A stretch of 64,000 nt of DNA from Clostridioides difficile (GTDB lineage: Bacteria; Bacillota; Clostridia; Peptostreptococcales; Peptostreptococcaceae): the NCBI GenBank assembly GCA_012955965.1, contig JABBZI010000001.1, positions 124,001 to 188,000 of the forward strand, written 5' to 3'. Every line of letters starts with the position of its first letter. The stretch's first letter is position 1. Below the pieces are notes generated by a model. It had not been told where the DNA came from. It was given only the letters and a program-made list of their open reading frames with translations, and ran no database searches. Below, piece by piece: positions 17,651 to 26,958 of this stretch. The position numbers and the translations under genes were made by a program.

Positions 17651-17697
17651 AAATAGAAAAAAAGTACTAAAATAGAGTTTCTTCTTAGTACCTTTTT
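17651..17697 (-). terminator. terminator of the Gfo/Idh pair
   Basis: GTACTAA pairs with TTAGTAC across a 14-base loop; the minus strand continues with a T7 run. The plus-strand side also ends in TTTTT. Confidence 0.75.
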
Positions 17698-17762
17698 ATA
17701 CTTATAATTTGACATTTTAATACTTAACTATGTATACATTTTAACTTAATATAAAATTAAAT

Positions 17763-18734
17763 TTATTCAAAAGTATACCTTAATCCCCATTGTTTTCTTA
17801 TCTCATCCATTAAAGTCATGACATCTATAGACAATTCTATGGTATCAGCTTTTATTTTGTTTAAGATACAATTATTAATATATTCAATTTCATATTTTAA
17901 AGCTTTTTCTGTATATCCACACTCTATATCTTCAACTCTTCCATCATCTGTATAAGTTATTGTAGCTTTTGATGCTCGTGGAAAATTCTCTATGGTTATA
18001 AATCCTAATTCACCTGCAACAACACCTTTTTTAGGCATCTTTGCCCTCATAGTTAATGATATTACAGCCATCTCATCATTGGAATTTTTTAAAATTATTC
18101 CAGATTGTTCATCCACACCTGTTTCAAAATTTTTAACAGTTGTTAAAATCTCACTTGGTTGAGCTGACATAAAGTATCTAGCAAATGAAAGCGCATATGT
18201 ACCAATATCAAGCAATGCTCCTCCAGCTAAGTCTTGACTAAAAAATCTATTATTAACATCATACTCTTTGCAACTTCCAAAAGATACTTGTATCATTTTA
18301 ATTTTTCCTAAACTTCCAGACTCTAATATATCTTTTAATTTTTTATATAAAGGCATATAATAAATAGTCATTGCCTCTGCCACTATTAAGTGTTTTTCAT
18401 TAGCTAAAGTTACAATCTCTTTTAGTTGCCTTCCATTTACTGTTATAGCTTTTTCACAAAAAACATGTTTTCCATTTTCTAAGCTTTTCATTATATATTC
18501 ATAATGGTTACAATGTGGAGTAGATATATACACTACATCTATTTCCTCATTCTTTAACATTTTATCATAATCATCATATACTTTTTTTATTCCAAACTTA
18601 TTCGCAAAGTTCTCAGCTCTTTCAAAACTTCTTGAAGCAACTGCATACACATTACAACTTAACTCAGTCATAGCTTGTGCAAACTCTGACGCAATAGTCC
18701 CAGGTCCCAATATAGCCCACTTTACATTACACAT
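17763..18734 (-). CDS. Gfo/Idh/MocA-family oxidoreductase (copy 2)
   Basis: NAD(P)-dependent sugar or polyol dehydrogenase family, 323 aa from the chosen start. The Rossmann start is KWAILGPGTIASEFAQAM; the family motif YISTPHCNHYEY and the catalytic-type EKAITV (EKP-like motif with A for P) follow, then the C-terminal alpha/beta domain (FGSCKEYD, AGGALLDIGTYALSFAR). Start 18734 is preferred since GAGG lies 8 bases ahead; GTG and ATG starts up to 18743 overlap the site. It is a distant paralogue of the next upstream gene. Substrate unknown. Confidence 0.85.
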   Translation of the reverse strand: MCNVKWAILGPGTIASEFAQAMTELSCNVYAVASRSFERAENFANKFGIKKVYDDYDKMLKNEEIDVVYISTPHCNHYEYIMKSLENGKHVFCEKAITVNGRQLKEIVTLANEKHLIVAEAMTIYYMPLYKKLKDILESGSLGKIKMIQVSFGSCKEYDVNNRFFSQDLAGGALLDIGTYALSFARYFMSAQPSEILTTVKNFETGVDEQSGIILKNSNDEMAVISLTMRAKMPKKGVVAGELGFITIENFPRASKATITYTDDGRVEDIECGYTEKALKYEIEYINNCILNKIKADTIELSIDVMTLMDEIRKQWGLRYTFE

Positions 18735-18782
18735 ACACATCACCTCATACTTGTTATATTACTATATATTTTATAACATAAA

Positions 18783-19799
18783 TTATATACTATCAGCTGG
18801 ATAAACAATATTACATTGTCTTCTTATTTCATCCATAAGTTCCATTACGATTGTTGAATTTTCATGAGAGTTTATATTAGACTCCATTTTATTATTATTT
18901 ATAAGACTTATAAACTCCATAAGTTCATAATACATACCTTCTATTTCTCTAGGTTTTTCCTCTTCTTTTTCTTTTAAAATAGATATATCTTCTTCTCTTC
19001 CATCTCTATACTTTATAATAGCTTTTTCAAATAGATTAAGTCTTTCAATTATTATACTTCCCTCTTCTCCTTGTATCTCAGATGGTATATGAGAATTAGC
19101 TATTTTTGAATACTGAATTATTGCATCCATCTCATCATATTGAAATATAGCTGAACCTTCTCCATCAACGCCAGTTTGAAGTATATGAGAAATTGCCTTT
19201 ACTGATTTTGGAGCTCCAAATAGATTTACCATTGGATGTATACAATACACTCCTATGTCCATCAATGCACCATTCGATAACTCTTTTTTAAAAGCATTTT
19301 CTATAATTCCATTCTTATATTTATCATATCTCGAAGAATACTGACAATAACTTCCAAAGTATCTTCTTATCTTTCCTATTTTATATAAGTTTTCTTTAAC
19401 TGCCTTAAAGTTTGGAACACATGTAATCCTCATAGCTTCCATAAGAAGTACATTATTATCTCTAGCTGTTTCTATCATTAGTCTTACTTCTTTTAAATTA
19501 GATGCTAATGATTTCTCACAAAGTACATGTTTTTTGTATTTTAAACAAGTAAGAGCTTGTTTTGAATGTATAGCATTTGGAGAAGCTATGTATATAGCAT
19601 CTATATCATTTGATTTAGCCATTTGTTCTAAATTATCAAAAAAAATACTTGCTCCATATGGTTCTCCAAATTCCTTAGCTTTTTCTAAATCCCTTGAATA
19701 TACAGCAATCAATTCAAATTCTTTAATCCTAGAAGCAGCTTTTAGAAATATCTTTGATATATTACTAGTCCCAATAATACCAAATCTTACTTTACCCAT
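18783..19799 (-). CDS. Gfo/Idh/MocA-family oxidoreductase (copy 1)
   Basis: 338 aa from the ATG at 19799, which has GGGAG 9 bases ahead. N-terminal VRFGIIGTSNISKIFLKA NAD-binding fold, YIASPNAIHSKQA, the EKSLASN catalytic loop (EKP-like), and the C-terminal substrate domain (NGALMDIGVYCIHPM). The two neighbours share layout and end sequence (LMDEIRRQ), indicating duplication. The pair may act successively on one sugar or cyclitol, but no transporter or kinase adjoins to hint at which. Confidence 0.85.
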   Translation of the reverse strand: MGKVRFGIIGTSNISKIFLKAASRIKEFELIAVYSRDLEKAKEFGEPYGASIFFDNLEQMAKSNDIDAIYIASPNAIHSKQALTCLKYKKHVLCEKSLASNLKEVRLMIETARDNNVLLMEAMRITCVPNFKAVKENLYKIGKIRRYFGSYCQYSSRYDKYKNGIIENAFKKELSNGALMDIGVYCIHPMVNLFGAPKSVKAISHILQTGVDGEGSAIFQYDEMDAIIQYSKIANSHIPSEIQGEEGSIIIERLNLFEKAIIKYRDGREEDISILKEKEEEKPREIEGMYYELMEFISLINNNKMESNINSHENSTIVMELMDEIRRQCNIVYPADSI

Positions 19800-19888
19800 T
19801 ATCAATCACTCCCTATTTTCTATATTTTATTTTGATTTAAATAGAAAACTTTATAACCTATTATAATATTCTCAAATAAATTCATCAA

Positions 19889-19943
19889 ATAAAAAAGAAA
19901 GCTAATTTTAAATGATTTCACCATTTTAACATAGCTTTCTTTC
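19889..19943 (-). terminator. terminator after the CmpB-like gene
   Basis: AAAGAAAGCTA pairs with TAGCTTTCTTT; on the minus strand a TTTTTT run follows. It lies downstream of the gene ending at 19978. Confidence 0.8.
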
Positions 19944-19977
19944 TACTACAATCTAAGTTTAATCTATACTTTTTAAG

Positions 19978-20517
19978 TTACCTTTCCACTATATCTCTAT
20001 TTCCTCTCAATAGTTTTATAGTAAAAACTTCATCTACAAATAGTGCTATCAACAATACAGTTACAAGAATTGGCCAATAAGGAATTATAAGTCGATACAA
20101 ATTATCAACTATATATACTTGAAAATATCTTACTCCAATAAAAGTCAGTACAGTCCAGTACATAGAAAACTTTAGACATACTATTCCACTACGATTGTAC
20201 TTGTAATCAGAATAATCCCAATATATCTTATTAAAATATATTTTCATAAGTATACCTGTAATATATTCTACTGTTGTTGGTACTACTAAACATAATAAAA
20301 GCAATGCAAATATATTATTTGGGTCAATAAATCTTGAGACCTCTATTATAATCGACATTGCAATTGCATACATTGGCTTAAAGGGACCATTTAAAAATCC
20401 ATCCTCTTGAAAATGCCCTTGTGTATAATAACTGTATAAGTTTTCAATTATCCAACCTATAAAACCATACAAGAAAAAATTAAATAAAAAATATAATAGA
20501 GAACCTACATTATCCAT
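19978..20517 (-). CDS. CmpB-type membrane protein (putative ABC transporter type IV family)
   Basis: 179 aa, about five membrane segments. The opening (LYFLFNFFLYGFIGWIIENL, then DGFLNGPFKPMYAIA) is diagnostic of the PF06541 family, often labelled putative ABC-transporter type IV although no ATPase partner or transport function is established. Start 20517 has GGAGG 8 bases ahead; an upstream in-frame start at 20562 lacks a site. Monocistronic with its own terminator. Confidence 0.75.
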   Translation of the reverse strand: MDNVGSLLYFLFNFFLYGFIGWIIENLYSYYTQGHFQEDGFLNGPFKPMYAIAMSIIIEVSRFIDPNNIFALLLLCLVVPTTVEYITGILMKIYFNKIYWDYSDYKYNRSGIVCLKFSMYWTVLTFIGVRYFQVYIVDNLYRLIIPYWPILVTVLLIALFVDEVFTIKLLRGNRDIVER

Positions 20518-20618
20518 GAATATTCCTCCTAGTTGTTTATAATTATTTTTTCTCATATTCATGGATTTATTCTAAATCAAAGAAATTATATTTAATTTAT
20601 TTAATTTAATATTTTATA

Positions 20619-21299
20619 TTATAGGTTATTACATGTTTTAGAATTCAAACTTTTTAGGTATTCTCTAACTTCTAATAAATTTTCAAGTATCTTATGTGAT
20701 TGTGCTTTAATCTGTTCATCTGGTTCTTTTAAATCTGGTACATTTATACATCTTATACCACCATTATATGCAGCTTCCACACCCATAGGGGAATCCTCTA
20801 TAACAATACAATTTTGTGGTTCTATATTTATTTTTTTAGCTGCTTTTAAGAATATTTCTGGATTTGGCTTAGAATTTACAACATCATCCCCACATACTAT
20901 AGCATCAAAGTACTCTTTTAAGTTTGCTTTAGCTAATCTCTTTATAGCTCTTTCTCTTTTCGTAGATGTTGCAACAGCCATTTTATATCCACTTTCTTTC
21001 AAGAAAGAGATTAATTCATTGACTCCTAATTTAATAGGGGCTCCTTCTCTATCCATAAATTCAATCATATTTTTAGTTTTTTCATCATACAAATCTATTA
21101 TTGGCACAGACCTATCGTATATATTTGTAAGACCTTCTATTATCCCCTTACGATTTCTTCCCATAACTGATGTGTATATTTCTTTAGTCATAGTATATCC
21201 ATACTTTTCAAATGTCTCTATCCAAAATTCAAGAGATATTCTCTCTGAATCAAATAAAACTCCATCCATATCAAAAATAATTCCTTCTACTTTTTGCAT
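20619..21299 (-). CDS. HAD-superfamily hydrolase (beta-phosphoglucomutase-like)
   Basis: 226 aa. HAD motif I IIFDMDGVLFDSE, a four-helix cap (about residues 18-85), motif II AVATSTKR, and motifs III/IV KPNPEIFLKAAKK ... IEDSPMGVEAA. This pattern fits the subfamily that includes beta-phosphoglucomutase, phosphoglycolate phosphatase and sugar-phosphate phosphatases. The substrate cannot be read from sequence. Directly downstream of the CBS/CorC gene by 28 bases, so probably co-transcribed. Confidence 0.88.
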   Translation of the reverse strand: MQKVEGIIFDMDGVLFDSERISLEFWIETFEKYGYTMTKEIYTSVMGRNRKGIIEGLTNIYDRSVPIIDLYDEKTKNMIEFMDREGAPIKLGVNELISFLKESGYKMAVATSTKRERAIKRLAKANLKEYFDAIVCGDDVVNSKPNPEIFLKAAKKINIEPQNCIVIEDSPMGVEAAYNGGIRCINVPDLKEPDEQIKAQSHKILENLLEVREYLKSLNSKTCNNL

Positions 21300-21327
21300 A
21301 CAATTCCTCCAACATTTTTTGATATAA

Positions 21328-22617
21328 TTATATTACACTTTTTATGATTAATTTTACAACCCTCAATTTATCCAATTCTAATATTGTAAAATTATAGTTT
21401 TCAAAAGTAACACTTTGATTTACTTTAATATTTGAACCAAGCATATAGGATATCCATCCACCTATACTGTCAAATCCATCATGTTCTATATCAAGCCCAA
21501 AATACTTGTTAATATAGTTAATCGACTCCGTTCCATCAACCAAATAAGAACCTGCTCCTATTTTCTTAATATGAGTCTCTTCTTTGTCAAATTCATCTTG
21601 AATTTCTCCAACTATCTCTTCTAATATATCTTCTATTGTAACCACTCCAGATGTACCACCGTATTCATCCACTACTATCGCAAGTTGAAGCTTCTCTTTT
21701 CTTATTATCTCAAGAGCCTTATCTATAGTCAAGTTTTCAGATATGTATATAATATCTCTCAATATCTGTTTTAGTTCAATTTTATTTTCATTTATCTTTT
21801 GATTATATAAATCTCTTATATGTACAAAACCTAATATATCATCTTTATTTTTTCTACATACTGGGTATCTTGTTACACCTTCTTCTTTTAAAATAGATAA
21901 TATCTTTTCTTCTGAATCACTTTCATATATACATACCATATCAGTTCTAGGTACCATTATCTCTCTAATTTTCTTTTCCTCAAATTCAAAAATATTATCA
22001 ACAAATCTTTGTTCTGATTCATCTATAAGACCACTTTTATAACTTTCTTCTACCAATAGCCTTATTTCATCACCTGTATGTGGCTCATCAACCTCATCAG
22101 CTTGTGAATATCCAAATGGTTTAAGAAATAAATCAGTACTTAGGTTGAAAAAATATATTACTGGATATGTTAACTTATAAAATCCTATTAATAAAAAAGA
22201 TGTACTTAACATTATCTTTTCTGTATTATAAAGCGCTAAAGCTTTAGGAACTAATTCTCCTATTACAACTTCTACCATCGTTATAATTAAAAAGGAAATA
22301 GAAATTGATATAGTATATATAATACTTTCACTAAGATTAAAGATACTTATTATTGGTAAAATTAACTCTTTAACTGTAGATTCTCCCATCCAACCTAAGG
22401 CAAGTGAACAGAGTGTTATCCCAAGTTGACATGCAGAAAGATAGGAATTTAAATTATCTTTTATTGTTCTACATCTTATTGCATTATTATTGCCTTCAGC
22501 TATCATAGTATCTATTCTAGAACTACGAAGCTTTACCATAGCAAATTCACAAGCCACAAAAAAAGCATTTATCAAAACAAGTATTGCTATAAGTGTTACA
22601 TTTAATAAATCCCGCAT
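21328..22617 (-). CDS. CNNM/CorC-family membrane protein (HlyC-type)
   Basis: 429 aa. An N-terminal DUF21/CNNM domain with three to four membrane helices (residues about 1-190), a CBS pair (about 205-330: REIMVPRTDMVCIYE, DILGFVHIRDL, VDEYGGTSGVVTIEDILEEI) and a CorC_HlyC FAD-fold-like domain at the end (SYLVDGTESINY, DGFDSIGGWISYMLG). Relatives export or handle Mg2+ or Na+; the haemolysin name is historical. The ATG lacks a nearby Shine-Dalgarno, but a G6 stretch lies upstream across a 10-bp hairpin (22627-22656), an unusual initiation region. Confidence 0.9.
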   Translation of the reverse strand: MRDLLNVTLIAILVLINAFFVACEFAMVKLRSSRIDTMIAEGNNNAIRCRTIKDNLNSYLSACQLGITLCSLALGWMGESTVKELILPIISIFNLSESIIYTISISISFLIITMVEVVIGELVPKALALYNTEKIMLSTSFLLIGFYKLTYPVIYFFNLSTDLFLKPFGYSQADEVDEPHTGDEIRLLVEESYKSGLIDESEQRFVDNIFEFEEKKIREIMVPRTDMVCIYESDSEEKILSILKEEGVTRYPVCRKNKDDILGFVHIRDLYNQKINENKIELKQILRDIIYISENLTIDKALEIIRKEKLQLAIVVDEYGGTSGVVTIEDILEEIVGEIQDEFDKEETHIKKIGAGSYLVDGTESINYINKYFGLDIEHDGFDSIGGWISYMLGSNIKVNQSVTFENYNFTILELDKLRVVKLIIKSVI

Positions 22618-22626
22618 AAAGTATTG

Positions 22627-22656
22627 GTTCTTATAATATAGGAAATTTATAAGAAC
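22627..22656 (-). promoter_or_regulatory. perfect 10-bp hairpin in front of the CNNM/CorC start
   Basis: GTTCTTATAA pairs exactly with TTATAAGAAC over a 10-base loop, 9 bases before the ATG at 22617 and after a G6 run (22665-22670). It may bring a distant Shine-Dalgarno close to the start or control translation. Confidence 0.45.
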
Positions 22657-22756
22657 TCAAAGTTCCCCCCTTATATTTCTAAAATTTAATTTATAATATA
22701 TATTCTATCATATTTATTAATATATCTTACTTTATTACAAATAATTTTTATATACC

Positions 22757-22815
22757 AAATAACCCCTTTTAATATTTATTAAACACTATCTAATAAATAT
22801 TGAAAGGGGTTATTT
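22757..22815 (-). terminator. long hairpin ending the permease/flavoprotein unit
   Basis: Arms of about 25 bases, AAATAACCCCTTT plus AATATTTATTA against TAATAAATATT plus AAAGGGGTTATTT, with one mismatch and a 9-base loop. It lies 25 bases after the flavoprotein stop. There is no long T tail, but the stem is very stable. Probably the 3' end of the large cluster transcript. Confidence 0.7.
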
Positions 22816-22839
22816 AAATTATACATCATCAAATAAATT

Positions 22840-23514
22840 CTAGTGATCTTTTACTGGACTCTTTTCATCTTCACTTAATATTCCTAATTCATCTTTTTCT
22901 GTATTCCACTTTTCAAGCCCATACTTAGATACCTTAACAGCTTCAGCTATGCCTCTGCCAAGTCTTTTTATAGTATTCATACCTACTTCATCTTCTTTTG
23001 CACCTTGTTCCTTTGCATCCTTACTCCAAATACTAGCACCAGTATATCCTCCAATAAGACCTCCTGTTACCAATACTTCATGCATTAAAAAGAAATTTAT
23101 AATTGGCAACCTAGCCATTTCCTGACCACCATATCTAGTCCCTCCAGTAGTTATGGCTGCACCTACTTTGTTTTGTAAATTACATCCATGTACTAAATAC
23201 ATGTGTCTCAATCTATTTAATACAGCAGTCAGTTGAGCAGTTATACCCATATCATAAACAGGAGAACCTATTATAAATCCATCTGCCTCTAGTAATTTTT
23301 TTTCTAGTTCGCCCATGTCATCTTGTATTGTACATTTTTCTGCTTTTCTCATACAAGCATCACAATGTATACATGGCCCTATATTTTTCCCTCTTACAGT
23401 CCAAAAATCAATTTCTATACCTGGTATCTTTTTAGCTTCTTCTAATGCTTGGAGTATTGCATATTCAGTTGCTCCCTTTCTTGGACTTCCACATATTCCC
23501 AATATTTTAGCCAT
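22840..23514 (-). CDS. iron-sulfur flavoprotein (NADPH-dependent FMN reductase family)
   Basis: 224 aa. Flavodoxin-like start KILGICGSPRKGATEYAILQ with the FMN phosphate loop, then a compact cysteine motif CIHCDACMRKAEKC (about residues 49-62) typical of archaeal and clostridial Isf proteins carrying a 4Fe-4S cluster, then GSPVYDMGITAQLTAVLNR. Last gene of the large minus-strand cluster, 25 bases after the second permease. As the cluster's molybdenum hydroxylase lacks an FAD subunit, this protein could carry its electrons (inference). Alternatively a general flavin or quinone reductase. Confidence 0.85.
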   Translation of the reverse strand: MAKILGICGSPRKGATEYAILQALEEAKKIPGIEIDFWTVRGKNIGPCIHCDACMRKAEKCTIQDDMGELEKKLLEADGFIIGSPVYDMGITAQLTAVLNRLRHMYLVHGCNLQNKVGAAITTGGTRYGGQEMARLPIINFFLMHEVLVTGGLIGGYTGASIWSKDAKEQGAKEDEVGMNTIKRLGRGIAEAVKVSKYGLEKWNTEKDELGILSEDEKSPVKDH

Positions 23515-23539
23515 AACTATACCTCCTATAAATTTTAAT

Positions 23540-24883
23540 TTAAGCCTCTATTTTTATATCATTAGACTTATTCGATTTTATTGATAATATATACTTAATT
23601 ATCATTGCTACAATAAATACTGATACTATACAAGAGTTTCCAACTAAAGTTCTAATAATTTCTGGAAATTTTTCCAAAGTCTGAGGAACTGAAGTTATAC
23701 CTATACTTAAGGTAATTGATACTCCAGCTATAAGATTGTTATCTGATGTAAACCCAGATTGACTTATCATATCATAACCAGCCATAGCAATAGATGAGAA
23801 TACTATTAAAGTAACTCCTCCTATTATGCATGAAGGTATAGTTGTTATTATTGCTCCCAATAGTGGCGAAAATCCAACCAAAATCAATACAACACCTGTA
23901 ATTGCCAATACAAATCTACTAGTAACCTTGTTTATAGCCACAATTGCAGCATTTTGACCAAATACTCCAGTTGGTATTGAACTAAATATAGATGCTATTA
24001 TAGATGTCAAGGCATTTCCCATAGTAGCAGACTCTAATTCTTTATCTGTAACTTCTCTATTCATAGCTCCCATAGTAGCAATTGTTGCAGCTCCCATCAT
24101 ATCAGCTATGGCTACCATAAATAAAATAGCAAACATCAATACTAAATCAAGTCTAAATTCTAAACCAAATGCTAATGGCTTTGGAAATGAAAATATTGGA
24201 GTTCCTTGAATTGCTGAAAAATCAACCAATCCAAATACAAGTGACACTAAATAACCAAATATTATACCTATTAAAATTGCAGCATCTTGAACCAATCCCT
24301 TACCAAATTTCATAAGCAAAATTATCGCTATAACGACTATAAGCCCTATCATGAAATTTATAGGTTCTCCAAATGTTGCTGAACCTTCTCCTCCAGCTAA
24401 ATTTTTTACAGCAGTTGGAAATAGGCTAATACCCATACAGGCAATCATTGTACCTGCTATAATTGGAGTAAATAAATGTCTTATCTTCTTAATTCCAAAA
24501 GCTATAAAAAACACTACTATTGCTCCACCAATTTGTGCTCCAAAAAGAGCTTTAAGTCCATATTTTCCAGCTACTGAAAGACAGGCTCCTAAAAATACAT
24601 AATTGGTACCCATTATTACAGGAAGCTTTGAACCCAACCTATACCCTTTAAATAATGGTATTGGATACAATTGTAGTAAGGTTGCTATTCCAGCTACCAA
24701 CATAGCTCCTTGCATAAGCATAGTTGACATCTGTTTATCAAGTCCTACTATACTTGATATAAGCATAGCTGGAACCATATTACCTGCTATCATTGAAACA
24801 AAATGCTGTAATCCTAAAGGTAACGCTTCTTTTAATGGTGGTCTTCCCTCTAAATGAAATTTTGATGTATCGTGCTCTTTCAT
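23540..24883 (-). CDS. NCS2-family nucleobase permease (xanthine/uracil type), copy B
   Basis: 447-aa transporter with about 14 membrane segments; proton- or Na-coupled uptake of xanthine, urate or related heterocycles. Family marks: LPLGLQHFVSMIAGNMVPAM in TM1, IMGTNYVFLGACLSVAG in TM3, and the TM10 segment PTGVFGQNAAIVAINKVTSR, where the usual NxG signature reads NAA. That change suggests altered specificity compared with XanQ-type proteins. Located near the 3' end of the cluster whose first gene is another NCS2 permease. A GGAGG site precedes the ATG. Confidence 0.92.
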   Translation of the reverse strand: MKEHDTSKFHLEGRPPLKEALPLGLQHFVSMIAGNMVPAMLISSIVGLDKQMSTMLMQGAMLVAGIATLLQLYPIPLFKGYRLGSKLPVIMGTNYVFLGACLSVAGKYGLKALFGAQIGGAIVVFFIAFGIKKIRHLFTPIIAGTMIACMGISLFPTAVKNLAGGEGSATFGEPINFMIGLIVVIAIILLMKFGKGLVQDAAILIGIIFGYLVSLVFGLVDFSAIQGTPIFSFPKPLAFGLEFRLDLVLMFAILFMVAIADMMGAATIATMGAMNREVTDKELESATMGNALTSIIASIFSSIPTGVFGQNAAIVAINKVTSRFVLAITGVVLILVGFSPLLGAIITTIPSCIIGGVTLIVFSSIAMAGYDMISQSGFTSDNNLIAGVSITLSIGITSVPQTLEKFPEIIRTLVGNSCIVSVFIVAMIIKYILSIKSNKSNDIKIEA

Positions 24884-25039
24884 AAAATAAATCCTCCCAT
24901 AAATTTTATTTTCTTTACGACCATGAATTTATTAACAATCAATTTTGAGCTATACACACCTTAATATAGTTAATTTATAACTTGAATGCTATTTATTTTG
25001 ACCACAATATTATTTATGTATAGTTAGTAATACTAAATC

Positions 25040-25390
25040 TTATTCCTTGTACTCTCTAAGCTTATATCTTTTATTGATTTCATGCTCTGCCTTTATGAAT
25101 TCTAAGTTTCCCTCACCCATCAATTCAGACATTTTTTTCTTTCTATCATAGAGCCAGTTTTTATCAATATTTTTATAGTACTTATAATCAGTCCAATATA
25201 TTATTGATGTTATTTCTCCTGGATTACTTTCACTAATCCATATCTCAGAACCAACAAACCCCTCTAATAATTCAAGACCTTTAACCCAAATTTCATAGTC
25301 TAATTGTAAGTACTTTTCTATTAAGTTAGTATCTACCCTAAAAGTTAATTCTTCAACAAATAAAGGTTTTTCAAATACTTTTAATTTCAT
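25040..25390 (-). CDS. small ABM-fold protein (TIGR03792-like), function unknown
   Basis: 116 aa. The pattern (VEELTFRV, LQLDYEIWVKGLELLEGFVG, EIWISESNPGEITSIIYWTD) resembles TIGR03792 proteins, a family of dimeric alpha-beta barrels like antibiotic-biosynthesis monooxygenases and haem-degrading proteins. No cofactor motif is visible. It lies inside the heterocycle cluster between the E3 gene and permease B, on the same strand. In this setting it could be a cofactor-free isomerase or oxygen-independent lyase, but that is only a guess. Confidence 0.6.
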   Translation of the reverse strand: MKLKVFEKPLFVEELTFRVDTNLIEKYLQLDYEIWVKGLELLEGFVGSEIWISESNPGEITSIIYWTDYKYYKNIDKNWLYDRKKKMSELMGEGNLEFIKAEHEINKRYKLREYKE

Positions 25391-25498
25391 ATTATATACT
25401 TCCTTTTTTAATATTTAACTACTTTTCTATACAATTGTTTTCAACTTAATCCACCTATATATAACCACTTCTTATTCTTATATTTATTTCTTACAATA

Positions 25499-26899
25499 TC
25501 ATTTTCTGACAGGTGGCATATGTATTGATTTATCTAATATTCCCATAGATGCTTCTAAAAAAGCTTCTGATAAGGTTGGATGTCCATGCATAACACTTGC
25601 AACTTCTTCAACTGTCAACATAGCTTTCATTGCAACCACAGCCTCATGGATTAAATCACTAGCATTAGGCCCTATAATATGAACCCCATATATTGTAGTT
25701 TTATCCTTTGAGGCAATTATCTTGACCATGCCCTCTGAATCATTCATTGTAAGTGCTTTCCCGTTACCAGAAAACTGAAACTTACTGACAACATAATCTA
25801 ATTTTTTATCCTTAACTTCTTCCTCACATAATCCAACTGTAGACACCTCTGGGAAAGTAAAAATTGAATTTGGCACTAGATTATAATCTACACTCGTTTT
25901 TTCTCCTACCATTCGTTCAACAGCAACTTTACCTTCTTCAGATGCAACATGTGCAAGCATTACTCCTCCAATCACATCTCCAATTGCATATATTCCTGGT
26001 ACAGAAGTGCAATAATTTTCATCAACTTTTATTCCTTTTTTGTCATAGCTTATACCTAGACCTTCTAGGTTTAACCCATCTACATCAAGCTCTCTTCCTG
26101 TAGATATAAGTACATTGTCACAAGGTAGCTTTATTTTTTCTCCATCCTTACTTACCTCTGCAACTAATCCTTCACCATTTTTATATATTTCTTCTACTTT
26201 TGATGAAATTATTATTTTTATCCCTCTTTTATTTAGTAATTTACTTAATCTAGAAGATACCTCTTTATCAACCATAGGAATTATAGTATCCAAAAATTCA
26301 ACAATAGTCACATCTGAACCAAATTCGTTTAAGATTCCTGCAAACTCAATTCCTATAACTCCTCCTCCAACAATTACAATTTGCTTAGGCAAAGTGTCTA
26401 TTTCTAAGGCTTCTTTACTCGTTATTACTCCTTCTAAATTAGCTCCTTTTATCGGTGGCTTAGAAGATTTTGAGCCAGATGCAATTAAAATATTTTTACC
26501 TTTAATTATTTTCTTAGACCCATCCTCCAATTTTATTTCTACAGAATCTTTACTTATTAGTTTTGCTTCACCCTTTTCTATTACTACTTTATTAGCCTTT
26601 AACAATCCTTTTACACCACTAGTTAAAGTCTTTACTACCTTTTTCTTTCTTTCTTGTACTTTTTCTAAGTCCAGCCTATATTGTTCAACTTTTATACCAT
26701 ATTCTTCAGCATGATTAAAATAATTTAAAACTTGGGCATCCTTAAACAATGTCTTTGTAGGAATACAACCTGTATTCAAGCAAGTACCTCCAAGTTCATT
26801 TTTTTCTATAATTACAACATTTAATCCAAGTTGAGCTCCTCTAATTGCCGCGACATATCCACCTGGTCCACCACCAATTACTATTAAGTCAGTGTTCAT
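25499..26899 (-). CDS. dihydrolipoamide dehydrogenase (E3)
   Basis: 466 aa from the ATG. FAD-binding GGGPGGYVAAIRGAQLG, redox-active disulfide GGTCLNTGCIPTK, NAD fold GGGVIGIEFAGILNEFG, second FAD motif YAIGDVIGG, and the C-terminal His-Glu pair HGHPTLSEAFLEA. It reoxidises the lipoyl arm of the E2 encoded three genes upstream. Two cluster genes (amidohydrolase, RibD-like) lie between E2 and E3, which ties them to the same pathway. A GTG six bases upstream is also possible; the ATG gives the natural N-terminus. Confidence 0.95.
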   Translation of the reverse strand: MNTDLIVIGGGPGGYVAAIRGAQLGLNVVIIEKNELGGTCLNTGCIPTKTLFKDAQVLNYFNHAEEYGIKVEQYRLDLEKVQERKKKVVKTLTSGVKGLLKANKVVIEKGEAKLISKDSVEIKLEDGSKKIIKGKNILIASGSKSSKPPIKGANLEGVITSKEALEIDTLPKQIVIVGGGVIGIEFAGILNEFGSDVTIVEFLDTIIPMVDKEVSSRLSKLLNKRGIKIIISSKVEEIYKNGEGLVAEVSKDGEKIKLPCDNVLISTGRELDVDGLNLEGLGISYDKKGIKVDENYCTSVPGIYAIGDVIGGVMLAHVASEEGKVAVERMVGEKTSVDYNLVPNSIFTFPEVSTVGLCEEEVKDKKLDYVVSKFQFSGNGKALTMNDSEGMVKIIASKDKTTIYGVHIIGPNASDLIHEAVVAMKAMLTVEEVASVMHGHPTLSEAFLEASMGILDKSIHMPPVRK

Positions 26900-26958
26900 C
26901 TTCACTATTCCCCCTTTTAAATCATAATGGTTAATTCACTATGACCAAAATTTTGCTA

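Noticed and set aside
17562-17760. ECF (sigma-V-type) promoter before dltD
   Set aside because: No convincing -35 (TGAAAC-like) with a correctly spaced -10 (CGTC) was found; only the sigma-A match was retained.
26115-26714. 199-codon frame opposite the dihydrolipoamide dehydrogenase gene
   Set aside because: Antisense shadow of a gene with all E3 motifs; serine/phenylalanine-rich composition typical of reversed clostridial coding sequence.
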